A stretch of DNA of 64,000 nucleotides, from contig NC_019866.2 of the NCBI RefSeq assembly GCF_002234675.1, forward strand, positions 21,232,802 to 21,296,801. The letters run 5' to 3'. The stretch comes from Oryzias latipes. Its lineage: Eukaryota > Chordata > Actinopteri > Beloniformes > Adrianichthyidae. Shown here piece after piece: positions 36,598 to 49,600 of this stretch. The notes beneath the pieces were generated by a model. It worked only from the letters and a program-made list of their open reading frames with translations, did no database searches and was not told the origin of the DNA. The translations under genes were made by a program, and so were the position numbers. The stretch's first letter is position 1; the number at the start of each line of letters is the position of its first letter.

Positions 36598-38060
36598 TAG
36601 GGCTGGGAATCACTGGGTACCTCACGATACGATACGATTTGCGATACATTGCTCACGATAAAGATACTATCACGATATGGCGATAATGCGATAATCGATA
36701 TATCTCTAACAACTCACGATATAATAAACTTTAAGAAAAAAGAACTCTAAAAACAGCTTTTTGGAAAATATTTCCCCATTTATTTTTTAAACACCATGAT
36801 AATAAACAACTTGTGTCCTATTTGGTGTAATGAATAACAGACTTTTGTGTAACATTGCTGAAATCAGTAATACTCTGTCTTTGACAAACAATGACAATTT
36901 TCATTTGGAAATATCTGTAAAATTCAGTTTAAACAATAGTGAACATCAACAGCAGTGTCATTATTTAGTACAAAATTGCTGTAAACAGGATAAAAAATGA
37001 ATAAGTCAAGTAGCTGCCAGGCACATTGGTATTAACTTTTGAAAAACAAAGCCATAGCCATTTCTTAATTTAAAATAATAGCTGAAAATTAGATATTAAT
37101 TCTGTGAACAAATTATAGTGTCTTTGTTAAAAAATAAATGACACCATTTAGTGCAAATGTGGTGTAGACAAAAATATAATTCTCACAGAAAAATAAAAAT
37201 CAAGTAGGTAGGAACTTTCCTTTTAAGTTTTTAAGACATAAACTGCTTTCAAAATAAATTACCAGGGATAAAATACATAAAAAACTTGCAGTGCATCTAA
37301 AAGTTACCGTCTTTGTGAACAAAACCTTTGGGGAAAAGCTGCATGTGATCTATGTTTATGTTCATGTTTTTCTGGAGAGAAAAACATGAACATAAACATA
37401 TTTAGCATCAAGATGCCGCTCGTCTACCTCTGCTTAGAGGAGAAGGGGGGTCTAAGGGCAGCGATGCCTCTCTTTCTTCCGTTTTCATCTCAGCCGTAGC
37501 TCTGGTCTGGACGTAGAGTACAGGGATCCTTTTTTCAGTATTTCCGAGAGGGAATGTCAAAGCGTTGCTCTACTGCATTCAATAAAAACCCAAATGCCTC
37601 GTTCTCCACCGCGCTGCAGGGGCCGTTTTCCGTTTGTCATTTCCGCTGCTCTGTCTCTCAGAAGACGGCGCTAGCTTCGTCTGGAAAAAAGTATCCGCGT
37701 CGGGCTGTGTCGGCTTCAGGCAGCAGCAGCCACAGCTTTCTCACACAACTCCAGGTGATGCAGCTTCAATGCTGCCGGCGCGTCTTTTAACTTGCTGCCG
37801 TCGCTTCTCATTGTTTTCCCGCTCCGCCATCTTTGTTTGAGTGTGTGTTCTTCTTCGTCCGCCCGCAACAACCAATCTCGCAACGAGCGCCCCCTATCGA
37901 CCCTCCAAGGAATTGCCGTACCAAAGGATGGTTAATATAGCGTTTTACAGGGTTTTAAAACGTAAATAAAAGGTCGATACTTGATGAAGACATATCGATA
38001 ATCGATCGCGGGACTAAATATCGCGATATATCACCATATCGATATTTTGGCACACCCCTA
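36598..38060. mobile_element. hAT-type non-autonomous element of another family, 1,463 bp
   Basis: The left end TAGGGCTGGGAATCACTGGG and the right end cgatattttggcacacccct are rich in the gata/cgata phrases seen in many hAT MITEs. The exact 8-bp duplication is GTTTCTGT (36,590-36,597 and 38,061-38,068). Empty sites are in A (about 22,380) and C (about 58,130). Near 37,362-37,400 there is an aacatgaacataaacat inverted repeat. The CpG-rich right half (37,480-37,860) has no recognisable coding exon. Confidence 0.92.
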
Positions 38061-38114
38061 GTTTCTGTTGTGTTATTTTAATGAAAAGATGCTGTTTCTT
38101 GAACAGGACCTCAC

Positions 38115-38746
<632 letters not shown>

Positions 38747-38845
38747 TTTAAAAATGGAAAAAGGATAATTATTGAGAAAAATAAACAGACATTAGTGAAT
38801 AGTAACCATGCCAGCTGCCAAAGGAAGCATGTGTGGGACCCTAAT

Positions 38846-38851
38846 CACGTG
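38846..38851. promoter_or_regulatory. E-box CACGTG upstream of KRI1 exon 1 (copy B)
   Basis: It has the same position relative to the start codon as in the other two copies. Confidence 0.45.
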
Positions 38852-39108
38852 GTTTCCGCTGAAGGAAGCAATTGCAGTAAATGTCCTGCAGAGGGCGCAC
38901 GAATCACAGAATTATTTTTATTTGATTGACAAAAGTTCTTTTTATGATATTAAGACCTTTAATTATTTCAATTAGTAGTTTTGTCTGATTTCATTTTTGA
39001 TAGATTTAACATATTAGAACTTAAGAAATTAATAAATGTTAGATTCCCTGATGCAAAAATCACCACTTAAAGATGTAAAAAAAGAAAATGGATAAAGTGT
39101 AGATTTAG

Positions 39109-39509
39109 TTAAAATTGGCTGTAATAACTTTTTAAATAGCTTAAGGTGTGAAATAAAAAATGGTGATATTTAGGTGTACTTATGAAGTGTTATTCCTGGT
39201 GTAATTGCAAGAAATGCTGCATAGTGTACAGAACCAATCAGGTGGAAAATGCATTTAACGTCGGTAAGGTTTAGAGGACTTTTTTGTTAACCTTCCCCTC
39301 TTGCAAACGTTGATCAGTTTAATATTAATACATGCAATTGTGTTTTTAAAAGTGAACCTTTGTCTACCCTTGTATTGATCAAGTGGTATAGGTTTATATG
39401 GGAATAAGAAAGTAAGCAGTGCTGGCAAATTGTGTTTCCAAAAAGTAATTGTTACATTAATCTAATTCAATGTCCCTGATTTCATTTTCATGTTGATGCA
39501 ATCCTGCAG
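39109..39509. other. No gene seen; start of Harbinger-like insertion region
   Basis: Similarity to blocks A and C ends at about 39,108. The expected first exon of the Myb/SANT-like gene is not visible here. Confidence 0.4.
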
Positions 39510-40100
39510 GAATTAAAAGAACATGGCAGCAGCTAAAAGTGAAGTATAAAAACAAAATTCAATCAGGTCAAATTTGAGCATGTCATGGATGTAGGCTTTG
39601 TTGACAATATTTGACATATGAAACATCTACATAGCAATACATGTCTAATGTTGTTTTCATTGTTCACTGTCATTTGATTTGTCTTCAGCCAACAGAAAGA
39701 AGGCAGAGGCTTGCAAAACAAGGGGAGGCCCTGCACCACCACCTCTGACAAATGCTGAGGAGATGGCCCTGAGTCTGAACAGTGGAAGGCCAGTGGCTGA
39801 GGGAATTCCTGCAGGGAGTTCATCAGAGCCAGTCACTCCCCAGGACACAAGTGCCTTCATAAAATGTAAGAGGCCTCCCCCCACCCACACACACACACAC
39901 ACACACACATTATATATATTTTCATTTCAAATGTGCAAAATGCCAGCCTCAAGCCCCTCAGAAGCACCAGTACTTGGATAAATATATATATAATATTTTA
40001 ACATTGCATTGGGCTTTGCATTGGTCTCAACAGATTCTGATGGCAATATCTTCCTTTTAGAGTCTCCAGTCACAACTGAACCCCAGGCAGTTGTAAGTAG

Positions 40101-40805
40101 TAGGGTTGCACGATATGAGGAAAACTCGTGATATGCGATATTGGTAATTAATATTGCGATAACGATATAAATTGCGGTATATAAACAAATAGCAAAAAAA
40201 AACAAAAACATCATTTCCATTTCACTGCAACAGTTTAAAAATTATACTCCAAATGACCCTTGTCGACGTAGGAGGCAAACATCAAACAATCGGCCGTGAT
40301 GCAGCGGTAGGGCGGTCGACCCATGATCGTAAGATTGCAGGTTTGATTCCCGCCTTGCACGCCCAAGAGTCGAAGTGTCCTTGGGCAAGACACTGAACCC
40401 CACCTTGCCTCTGGTGGTAGGCGGGCGCCTGTGTTTGGCAGCGGAGCGACCACCAGTGTGTGAATGTGTGTGTGAATGTGTGTGTGACTGGGTGAATGGG
40501 TCAGTGACTGTAAAGCGCTTTGTCCTTGTAGGAAGAAAGGCGCTATACAAGTATACGCCATTTACCATTTACCATACGCCATAAAAGGGCTCATCTGATT
40601 GATCAAAAACGTAAACGGGTCCTTCCGATTGGTTAAATGCATAAAGGGATTTATTTCATTTGTTCAATATTTCAAGCTGCCATGAGTTTGTTTTAGCACA
40701 TTTAAGATAATCATTTATTGCGATTTTTGCTGTCTTTTGCGGTATGCATATTGCACAGCTTGATGTCGCGATAACGATAAATTTGCGGTATATTGTGCAG
40801 GCCTA
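40101..40805. mobile_element. hAT-type element inserted at a splice donor, 705 bp
   Basis: The ends are TAGGGTTGCACGATATG and the complement of gtgcaggccta. The 8-bp duplication is GTAAGTAG (40,093-40,100 and 40,806-40,813). The duplicated octamer is itself the splice donor of the exon ending GCAGTT at 40,092. A SINE-like repeat is nested inside at about 40,293-40,575. Confidence 0.9.
40293..40575 (-). repeat. Dispersed SINE-like repeat nested in the hAT element
   Basis: It carries gcaggtttgattcccgcctt, gacactgaaccccaccttgc and aaaggcgctatacaagtata. It is the same family as at 22,195, more complete, with a (gtgtgtgaat)n variant. Confidence 0.6.
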
Positions 40806-41439
40806 GTAAGTAGCCTACATAACACACCAGAAATTAGCACGTGTAGTATTATAAAGTGTGCTCAACCAAACCCTCATCTTCTCAGGATGTAGAGGATGAC
40901 ACACTGTCTGCTTATACCGACAGACCTAGAGAGGTAATCTTATGTTTGTACATGTCAAACAATCTTCACAATCACATTCACATTATTGTGTCGACTAACC
41001 TATTCTTGTCCCCGTCCCCACCCTCCAGAGTGTGGAGGAACAACCGCCGCAGGATGAGGAGGAGGAGGAAGGTCCATCAAACTCCTCTGCACGGATGAAC
41101 ACAGTTCAGTGACGTATAGTAAATGCCAGAGTGTTATTCTATGGAATTCATGTTGATGAACAGGATTTAACCCCACACTACTGTATTTTCAGTTATCAGT
41201 TAAGGAGTTATATAGACTTCATCTTATTAAAGAAATAGAGAAAACTGATAAAGAGATGTCCTACTTAGATCGACAGATCCTTAAGTCAGATCTGGAAATT
41301 GAGATCCTAAAACACAAGCTACAGGTATGGTGTGTATTGTGATTGCTGAATTCTATAAAGGTTTTGGATGAATATTGAATTCTTACTGTTGCTTTTCAAT
41401 TTGTAGGAAATAATGAAGACCAAATACATTGTGACTTGA

Positions 41440-41893
41440 ATTTATTCATTGTGGGATTCTTTTTTTATTTATCTTTTTTTTTTCTTATTGTTGTAATTCT
41501 CTATGAATTAATGCAGCCTCCTCGTCTATTGGGTCCTCCAAAAAAGGACAAGCCATTCTTGTCACTTAGACCGTCTCTGTGTGACGGAAATGTGGGCAAT
41601 GAAGGTTAAAGCAAAAAATACCGCTTCGTCTTTAAAAAGGGGAGGGGACCGGCAGAAACCTTGAGTTTGGAGAATAAAACCTGCTCCCGACCAGGTTAGG
41701 TTCACAGCATAAGTAACCATGGATACTGACTCCGAGTAAAAGTTACCTCTCCTTCAGAAACGGGTTTGACTTACACTGCTTTCTCTGGTTTAACAAACCT
41801 CCCATTCTGAAACAGAAAACCCAGGGTTTCCCTGATTTCAGGGTTAACACACTCAGAGTTTACACTTAACCTCCTTTCTGAAACAGGCCCCTG
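41440..41893. mobile_element. Right end of a PIF/Harbinger-like element
   Basis: The segment 41,740-41,893 has pieces such as cctctccttcagaaacgggt, catt ctgaaacag and cctcctttctgaaacaggcc. These form the terminal repeat motif typical of fish Harbinger-type elements (complement gggcctgtttcagaaagg). With the Myb-like gene to the left this defines the element; no left end or transposase is seen in the window. Confidence 0.6.
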
Positions 41894-42033
41894 GAATACC
41901 CCCCTGCTCAGGGCCCAATACACACAAAAACACACCACAACACAAACAGTGATTAAACGAAAAATACAAAACAGAAGAGGTGAACCTGAGCAGGACACAA
42001 CTAATTTATGGGCCGAAAACAGGGGGGAAAATG

Positions 42034-42631
42034 AAATGCAAAATGAATCCTGAATGTTTCCAGACCAGTTCCATCGTTTCCCCTGTATTGGAATCAGCTT
42101 CAGTTCATTGCACTTTACCATGGCTCCTATTAAAAACGTTCTGTGGCTCAGGATCATTTCAACTCGGCCTTTCCTAATAAAACACTACATCATGAACGTT
42201 GTTTATAAAAAAGGCATCTCATTTTCGTGTGATTAGAGATAGCTTAGTGGAATACTTAATGGCATTTATATCAAAAGGTTCTAGGTTTGAGTCTGGCACT
42301 GTACAAATCCTTTTTGCGTGCTTTTTTTTCTTCAAGTGATATGTATTTTGCTGTGTCAAGCACTTCTCACAGAAAGCGTCACATGTTGTGTTGTTTTACA
42401 TTTTTTTAATCATAATTAACAAAATTGTTCAGTTTTACATTTTTTTCATCATTATTTCCACATTGAAGTGTTACAAGGAGCTTAGTTGAAACATATGTCG
42501 ATATACATCCAGTCCGCCACCAGATGCTGCTGTTCTGTGTGGTTTCAAAGCCCTGAACGGGTGGTTCATTTTTCCCACACAATTAGATGAACCCCCAGTG
42601 AGGCTTCATGGGGCTTCTATTCCCATCCCTA
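42034..42631. mobile_element. Right part of the outer hAT without the nested insertion (block C)
   Basis: It matches 2,930-3,495 joined directly to 6,462-6,498. It ends ...cccatcccta at 42,631, followed by GTAAAAGG. The left half of the element and its left flank are lost: the block C sequence jumps from the equivalent of 1,690 to 2,930. Confidence 0.8.
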
Positions 42632-42639
42632 GTAAAAGG

Positions 42640-43562
42640 ACTCAAATGATTAAAAGCTTTAGTAAAAAGGTCCACATGTCAAGCTCACCCACCAAAGCCA
42701 AACCAGGAAACCAGCATCCAGATGGAACTCCCACAGCTGCTATTTATCAGCCTTGTGAGCCAATCACAGCTCAACAGACAGGTGCTGGCCATGAATATTA
42801 ACCTATGGAACACCATGAGGGACAAACTACCACCCACAGCCCTGTCTGCCACATGAGGATGTCATCAAGAAGGGACAACAGTAGGGAAAGGGACTGAACC
42901 AAGTGAACAGCTTCCTCTCTTCAGCAGACACGTTCCGAGTACAAGTGTGTCAAAAGCTGGTAAATACTTATAGATGATGCATCTTTTTGTTTAGTTTGTT
43001 TGCTCAGTTTAATCCATTTTGATCCTTGCATTTAGCACAGACATTCTCACCGTTCAGGCCGGTGATTGGAACAAGCGGAAGCCAGAAAAGTTGGACCAGA
43101 CATTACCAAAATGATACTCCCAGGTAAAGAAATGAGCAGCATTGTAGATAAAGGGATCTGTTCCCACAAGGATCAATCATAATGACCTTGAAGGACATTG
43201 AAGGACTTTATCTGAGCCTCAGGAAAACAAGTACCAGCTGTTTCATCAACATACGTGTGATGAATTGCAGATTATGGTGCCATGATAAAAAAAAGGCTTT
43301 ATGATGTCATGCTGCTGACCATACTGTGATTGGTGAAGTCCAGCAGTGCTGGGGGTCCTTGAAGTGTTGTTTGAGAGCATCTCCTCCCTGCTTCTGGAAG
43401 GTATAGCCCAGCAAAGCCAGGACGTTTTCTCTTTGTAATTTGCATGGATGTCCAGGGCTTGTAGCACTTATGTGTTTTCCTCTTTAATTCTTAGGCAGCA
43501 CAGAGGCATTAATGGAGTGAGGACGTGAAGGACTAACTGTCTGCCGAGGAGGAGATCATGTA
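42640..43562. other. No gene seen; duplicate of 6,507-7,431
   Basis: This spacer is nearly identical to block A, without supported exons. Confidence 0.5.
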
Positions 43563-43970
43563 CAGCGCCTGCAAAAGTATTTGGCCCCCTTGAACTTTTC
43601 AACCTTTTGCCAAATTTCAGGCTTTAAACACAAAAATATAAAGCTGACATTTTTTGTGAAGAAACAACATCAAGTGGGACACAATCATGAAGTGTAAAAA
43701 ATTTATTGGATATTTCAAACTTGTTTAACAAATAAAAACCGGAAATATTGGACAAAATTATTTAGCCCTTTTTACTTTCAGTGCAGCAAAGTCTCTCCAG
43801 GTGTTCAGTGAGGATCTCTGAATGATCCAATGTTTGACCTAAATGACCAATGAGGATAAATAGAATCCACCTATTCAAGTCTCCATATCAATGCACCTGC
43901 TCTGTGATAGTCTCAGAGAGAGCATCATGAAGAACTGGGAACACACCAGGCAGGTCCAAGATTTTTTTTT
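43563..43970 (+). mobile_element. 5' fragment of a Tc1-like transposon (block C)
   Basis: It is the same fragment as 7,432-7,834, including the transposase start (atgaagaactgggaacacac). It reaches a few codons further (caggtccaagat). An internal deletion after gtctcagag removes 18 bp present in block A. Confidence 0.75.
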
Positions 43971-45420
43971 CAAGCACTGAGACGCTGTCAGCGCCCAGGA
44001 AACAGGCTGTACTTTTACTATATTAAGCACCTTTTGACCCAACAGTCACAGATAAGTGTGACAGAGATACTATTTACTTTACTGTTTTACACAAGGACAC
44101 TGTGATACAGTGTGTGAAGGGACTGTTGATTAAACCAGTTGTGGACACCCCCCTCCTTATGAACACCTTCAGCACCACCGCGGCCCAGGTTATCAGTCCA
44201 GCATTTCGTCTCCATCCCTCAGCCTTGGACTTTGCATCCAACATGTGAGCCACACGGGAGGGGGGGTTCGACCGCATGTGGTCAGGCTTGCAGGGCTTTC
44301 AGTTGTTTTTTCCACAAAAGTGGAACTATTAGAGAAAGAATGCATATTTACTGTCCCAGTTCTGACCATGCAGTTGTTTTTATGCAACAATAAAAGTCTA
44401 ATCAAAGTGTCACGGGTAAAAAAGGTGTATCTTTTTGAAAGTGACAAAGCTGTGATGTTAACCTTAAACATCTGATTTACTACAAAACATAATCTGGTAG
44501 TTTACAAACTACCACAAAGATGCAGAGATGTTAATTTGTTTAAATTAAACTTTTAAGATCTGCTGAAAAACCATGCTCCTAAAAATACAAAAAAAGCTAA
44601 AAAAGAAAATCCTAAAGCTATATCACCAGCACAGAAATGTATGTACTTGTGATTTTTACATTTTTTTTCTTTGTAATTTTCTTTTTTAATAGAAAAGTAG
44701 TTTATGAATTTCCTCCTTAAATGTGAATCAGAACCCGTCAAAGGTCAAACAGAAGTGGTATCCTGTGTCCTTACTGTACTTTCTAAAATAAAATACCCCA
44801 AAATATTTCTGTGTTCCTCCACAAAAACAAGGTAAATATGACCACAGGCTCGCTGTTTTGCCCTTTTCCTCGTCTGTGGCCTCAATCCTGCTGTGAACTC
44901 TGCTTTTCGAAGAAAAATCTGGCTCCCCCGGGGGGGAAAGTACAGGGAGGGCAGGACTTCTGTCTCATGTTACGAAGCCAGACTGTGCAAAAAGTATACG
45001 TCCAATGGAGACCTGTACAGTAACAGGCCTGGCCCCAAGTGGGAGGAGGGAAGAGAGGAAAAAAAACAGTAATTTCTGGGAAGTCTCTAAGTTCAACAAA
45101 AGACGGTTTCACTCACTGTCTGTGTAAAAACGGCTTCAAGGTCAACCACAAGAGTAAAAAAATGACTTTCTCTGCCGGCAGACATGTATTAGAGTAAAAA
45201 TAAAAAATGTGTTGTTATATATTTGCTTTTATGAGTTTTACCTTAAAATGTGAACAAAAATTGAGAAAAGTATCCATAACTGTTGACCTACAAGGTCCTA
45301 ATCTGTATTTTTTATCATTACCATTAAAATATCAATGAACAATGTTTACTCGCTCATTTTAAAACTAAGTGTAAACCTTTACAAATTGTACATTAAACTT
45401 TTTTATAAGCAATGAAAACA
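43971..45420. other. No gene seen; region deleted from block A
   Basis: This segment lies within the 4.9 kb lost from block A. AT-rich, with scattered short open frames and no splice-supported exon. Confidence 0.4.
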
Positions 45421-45745
45421 TTCATTCTTCTATTCATTCATACCTTCTTCTAATCCGTTTAGTCCCTTTCGGGGTGCCCGGGCTGCTGGAGCCTATCCCA
45501 GCCACTTGTGGGCGAAGGCTGGGGACACCCTGGACAAGTCGCTATTCTGTCACAGGCCCACAAATAAACAATCACATACCCATGCACACCTATGGACAAT
45601 AACGAGTAACCAATTAACCTATGAAGCATGATTTTAGAAAGAGAACATGTTCTGTTCCTGGTCCCCCAGCCGGGACTTGAACCAGGGGCCTTCTTTCTCA
45701 GGCAACCGCAATAAGCACTGCTCCACCGTGCAGCCGCAACAAAAC
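45420..45745. repeat. LINE-tail-like dispersed repeat
   Basis: It carries tccctttcggggtgcccggg, ggagcctatcccagccact and a tRNA-like tail (gggacttgaaccaggggcct). This is one of the commonest dispersed repeats in fish genomes. Shorter relatives lie at about 280-430 and 27,970-28,110. Confidence 0.65.
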
Positions 45746-45782
45746 CAGAAAAATCCAATTCTATAATAAATAGCAGCATTTG

Positions 45783-46684
45783 TTTATTTACAGAACATTC
45801 AATCATTAACAAAACCAGTACAGAACAAATATGTACACTTATAAACAACATATTTACAAGCTGAATGGAAACAGAACTTGTGCCATTTTGTCCTCACAAG
45901 CTGACAAACCCAGAAACCCTGGTCAGCTGTTTCACCCTCACTTTTCAACCATTCATGCTTATTTACTCCCACAACACAAATACAGATCCAAAAGGTAGTT
46001 GTTGTCTCCCTGTGCCATTTCCCAGAAAAAAAGGGGAATTTAAAAACAAACACGCAAACACCGGGGAGATCCAAGAGCCATTTGAACAGGAATGCTGGCA
46101 TGACGGGGACACAAATACATGTGCCACGGTACAGCGGTTTGGTGGCATCAAAGCTTTTTAACAACATGAAAAAAGGATGATTTAAAGGTTTCTGTCAAAT
46201 CCACCGACAAGCATGTGGAGAGTGGAAGCTCTTATAGATGCAGAGGGAACATCTGGGAGCCCAGACAGAGGATGGTATAATCAAGGCACGACCACATGAT
46301 GATGAGTGTTTTCTGTGAGGTTACATTCATCTTTGACTTCATGTGCTTTGAAAATAAGATTTTTTTAGGAAGTTTATCCATCTACGTCTGATAAAAGAAA
46401 AGTGGTTTGTTGTGTATAAACCAAAACTGTTCCCTGATCAGCAACATAAGACTTTTCTCCACATCAACTATCAGAGTCTGAACATCGAGAGAAGAAAAAT
46501 CGACCTGAGAAATTAATGATGTTTGATGAGCATTCAGATGTTTTCTTGTGGGATTGAAACTCGTTTGCGCTGCAGACAAACCATCTGTTTGTGAGGATTC
46601 AGTGGTTGGAACATTCAGGCTTCACCTCTTTGTGCATTTGAGGTAAAAACGCTGATCGTCATCAAATCCACCTTAAGACAGCAT
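45783..46684 (-). other. ldlr: Probable LDLR 3' untranslated region (block C)
   Basis: It follows the LDLR stop codon. A minus-strand AATAAA lies at about 45,783-45,788 (complement of tttatt in tgtttatttacag) and would give a 0.9-kb 3' UTR. The end point is an estimate. Confidence 0.4.
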
Positions 46685-49600
46685 TCAGTTTTCAGTGAAG
46701 GTGGGATTGTCGGTTTCTTCGTCCACGCTCACAACTTGCCTCTGATCAAAAAGCAAAGAAAAGAATGTTAGATAAAGTATTTTGCAGGGCGGTATCTACA
46801 AAGTTTTTGTAACATTTACTTTTGGGTAGGAGTAACCGTCAAGGCTGTTGCTTCTCCAAATGTGCACCTGGTCCTCTGTGGTTTTCTGATAAACAGGGTT
46901 ATGAAAGTGGATGGTGTTGGAGCTTCTCAACCTGAAGGTCTTCCACAGCAGCACGCCACCAACAGCCAACAGTGAGAGAACCGCTGTTGGATGAACAGAT
47001 ATTGGGGGTAAGACGTCACATGTTGAGGGTGAGCAACAGCTCAGTGTTTCGGCAGCTGCTGCAGCAACTCACCCAGAGGGAGGACCAAGTAAAGAGCCAC
47101 ACCAAGCCCACGTTTGCTTTCTAAAAGGGAAAGGATTGTTATGTACAGCTGAGAAAGAAGTCAATGCGAAACGTCTTCAGATGAACCCCCTTGACAGCTT
47201 ACCCAGAGAGGTTGTGGGGGCCTCTGTGAAGGTCTGCAGGACTTTCATATCGATCAGCCTGGGAGTGGTGGTCTTTGGGAGTGGTATGGTGCTCCTGATT
47301 GGAGGCTTGGTGGTCCTCTGTGTCTGTGACCTTGGGGTGGTGTGGGTTACAGCCCTGGGGGTGGTACTGGTGATCACCACCGGTGCTGCTGTGGTGGTGC
47401 TGTGGTGGAGTCTGGGATTCAACGTGGCTCTAGGTGACGTCCTGAGAGGCAGACGGGTTGTGAAAACAGATGGAGTTTCTGACTGAGATGGTCCTGCAGG
47501 TGTTGGTGCCTCTGAAATGCAAAAAACATTACATGAATTTATTATTTAAATAATCTACTACATTTTTTTTTAAAGGATCATAAAGTGCGCCGTCAATGAA
47601 AGGTCTATTTTTTTAGTCTTATGTCATATATAAGGCATACCGAACTATAAGGCGCATTAAGCGAGACAGGAGCGAGTCCATCAGTCAGTCAGACTATATT
47701 AACTGCGTTCCTGTAACTTCCAACCCTGTTTGCAACATGTATAAAACCAGACTAATACCGCTAAAACAAATGTTACCGTGACAATGTCAACTCCCAATCC
47801 TGTTAACACATAAAAAAAAAAAACCACAGTCCAACTCTACTACACGTTAGCATATTTTCAATAACACCCAACCTTGTTTGCAAAAGCACAACCAGAATTG
47901 ATATATTAAGGCGCTCCAAATTGGACAGGGGAAGACTTTGAGGACCAGGATTTATCTACTGGATGTATAACGTTTCTGTGAAGATTTACCCACCTGGCAC
48001 ACATGACCTCATATCACTGGCAAGCATCTGGTGATCTGGACAGACGCAGGTGTATTTCGGTGGATGACTGCCCACTTGAGGGGCAGCAAGGCACATGAAG
48101 TCACAGTAGGATCTGGACGTGTTGCACCAGTCTCTTCCTGCAGCAGGAGAGTTCACTTTTTGGTTATTTAACTTTTATGGAATCACAAATAAAAACAGTA
48201 TTTCAGGTAGATACTTTTGGAATTGTGTTCTGTAAACTAAAATACCATATGAAAATCTTCTTTAGGTGAAGATGATAAGGAGATACCAGCTTTGACTCAA
48301 CCAAACTCAACACTCTGATCTGGTATTGGCTTAATCATTTTACCTGAAGGTTGTTTGAGATTATGGTAGAGGATGATGTCCTCTGGGGAATGCAGGTGCT
48401 CTGCCACTGGTCTTGTATCCTCACCGGTTAGTCGGTTGGCACTGAAGATGGCATTGTTGCCAACATCCGTCCAGAAAACTCTTTCCTTATCCAACACAAA
48501 CAGCAATGCTTAAAGCCGGCCACTAACTTATATTTGTTAAACTTTTGGGTTTCCAGCAATGAATATCTACCTCGAATACAGTGAGTCCAAGCGGGTGAGC
48601 TAGTTTGTGCTCATCAATGATGAGCGTGCGCCGACCACCACCCTGCACATCTACGCTGGAGAGAGTGTGCAGCTTAGAGTCCACCCAGTAGAGTCGCTGG
48701 TTCAGCAGGTCTGTAGAGGTAGCGATCATGAGGACAGGGAGTTCAGAACAGATGGAACCGTAACCCAGACCAGACGGATGGAAGGAGTTTTTGGGGTTTA
48801 CCAAGAGTGATGCCATTAGGCCAAACAATGCTGTCAGTGACCAGAGCGGAGCGGCCTCCTCCATTGAGACCTCCCTTCTCGATCTTAGCTGGATTTCCCC
48901 AATCAGTCCAATAAAGAAAGCTGTGAAATGTTGAAAAATGGCGGTAAAACAAAAAGTTTGAACCATGAGAAACACATGTAAATGAAACCATCATCTCACT
49001 TGCTATGGGGATCGACCACTATCGCCCGAGGCTTCGACAAGCCTTGGTGGAAGAGAGTTTTGCGATGGCTGCCATCAGCGGTTGCCACAGAGATAGTGCT
49101 ACGAATACTGTCGGTCCAATAGAGGTTTTTATGGACCCAGTCGTAGGCGATTCCTTCAGGGGCATCAACGTCGCTGTCGATAACGGTTTGGTGCAGAGTC
49201 GAGTCGTCAGCTGAGTCTATGTTTGTTCTTCGTGAAACATCCAAAATGGTGTCAAACGTCAGCGAATGAAACCAACATCCTTTCCGTTCTGGTTTTAGTC
49301 AGACTCACCTGTAGATTTTCTTCAGAGAAATGTCTGACCAGTAGATCTCTTTAGTGGCTACGTCAATGTCCAGCGCCACCACATTCTTTAGGCGGGGAAT
49401 TACTCGAGTGTACTCGCTTTTGTCAAGAGTCATCTTTCTCACTTCATGACGATTGGTGAAGAAGAGGTAGGCTATTGTACCTGCAAAACCACAGAACCGA
49501 GGTGGGACAGTTTCACAAATAGCATTGATTAGAATATTTCTGGAAAAAAGTATCAAAGTAATCATATGAATTTAAAGAGAGTTGGTGAGTTTAGCTTTGG

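Larger units (their letters stand above)
39510..41439 (+). pseudogene. Myb/SANT-like DNA-binding gene of Harbinger type, N-terminally truncated
   Basis: Exons by splice borders: 39,510-39,566 (RTWQQLKVKYKNKIQS, last helix of a Myb/SANT-like domain); 39,689-39,865 (NRKKAEACKTRGGPAPPPLT, SGRPVAEGIPAGSS); about 40,061-40,092 (SPVTTEPQAV); 40,886-40,933; 41,029-41,108 (acidic, EEQPPQDEEEEEGP); 41,193-41,324 (VKELYRLHLIKEIEKTDKEM, a leucine-rich coiled coil); and 41,407-41,439 (EIMKTKYIVT then TGA). This order matches the Myb-like accessory protein of PIF/Harbinger transposons and the MSANTD-type host genes derived from them, which bind DNA and help the transposase enter the nucleus. Exon 3 starts with a stop codon in the expected join, and the exon-5 donor is weak. 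With the missing first exon, these suggest decay. Confidence 0.72.

Noticed and set aside
47136-47486. Plus-strand open frame, valine/leucine rich
   Set aside because: It is the antisense of the threonine-rich LDLR stalk exon, which is supported by splice sites and frame.
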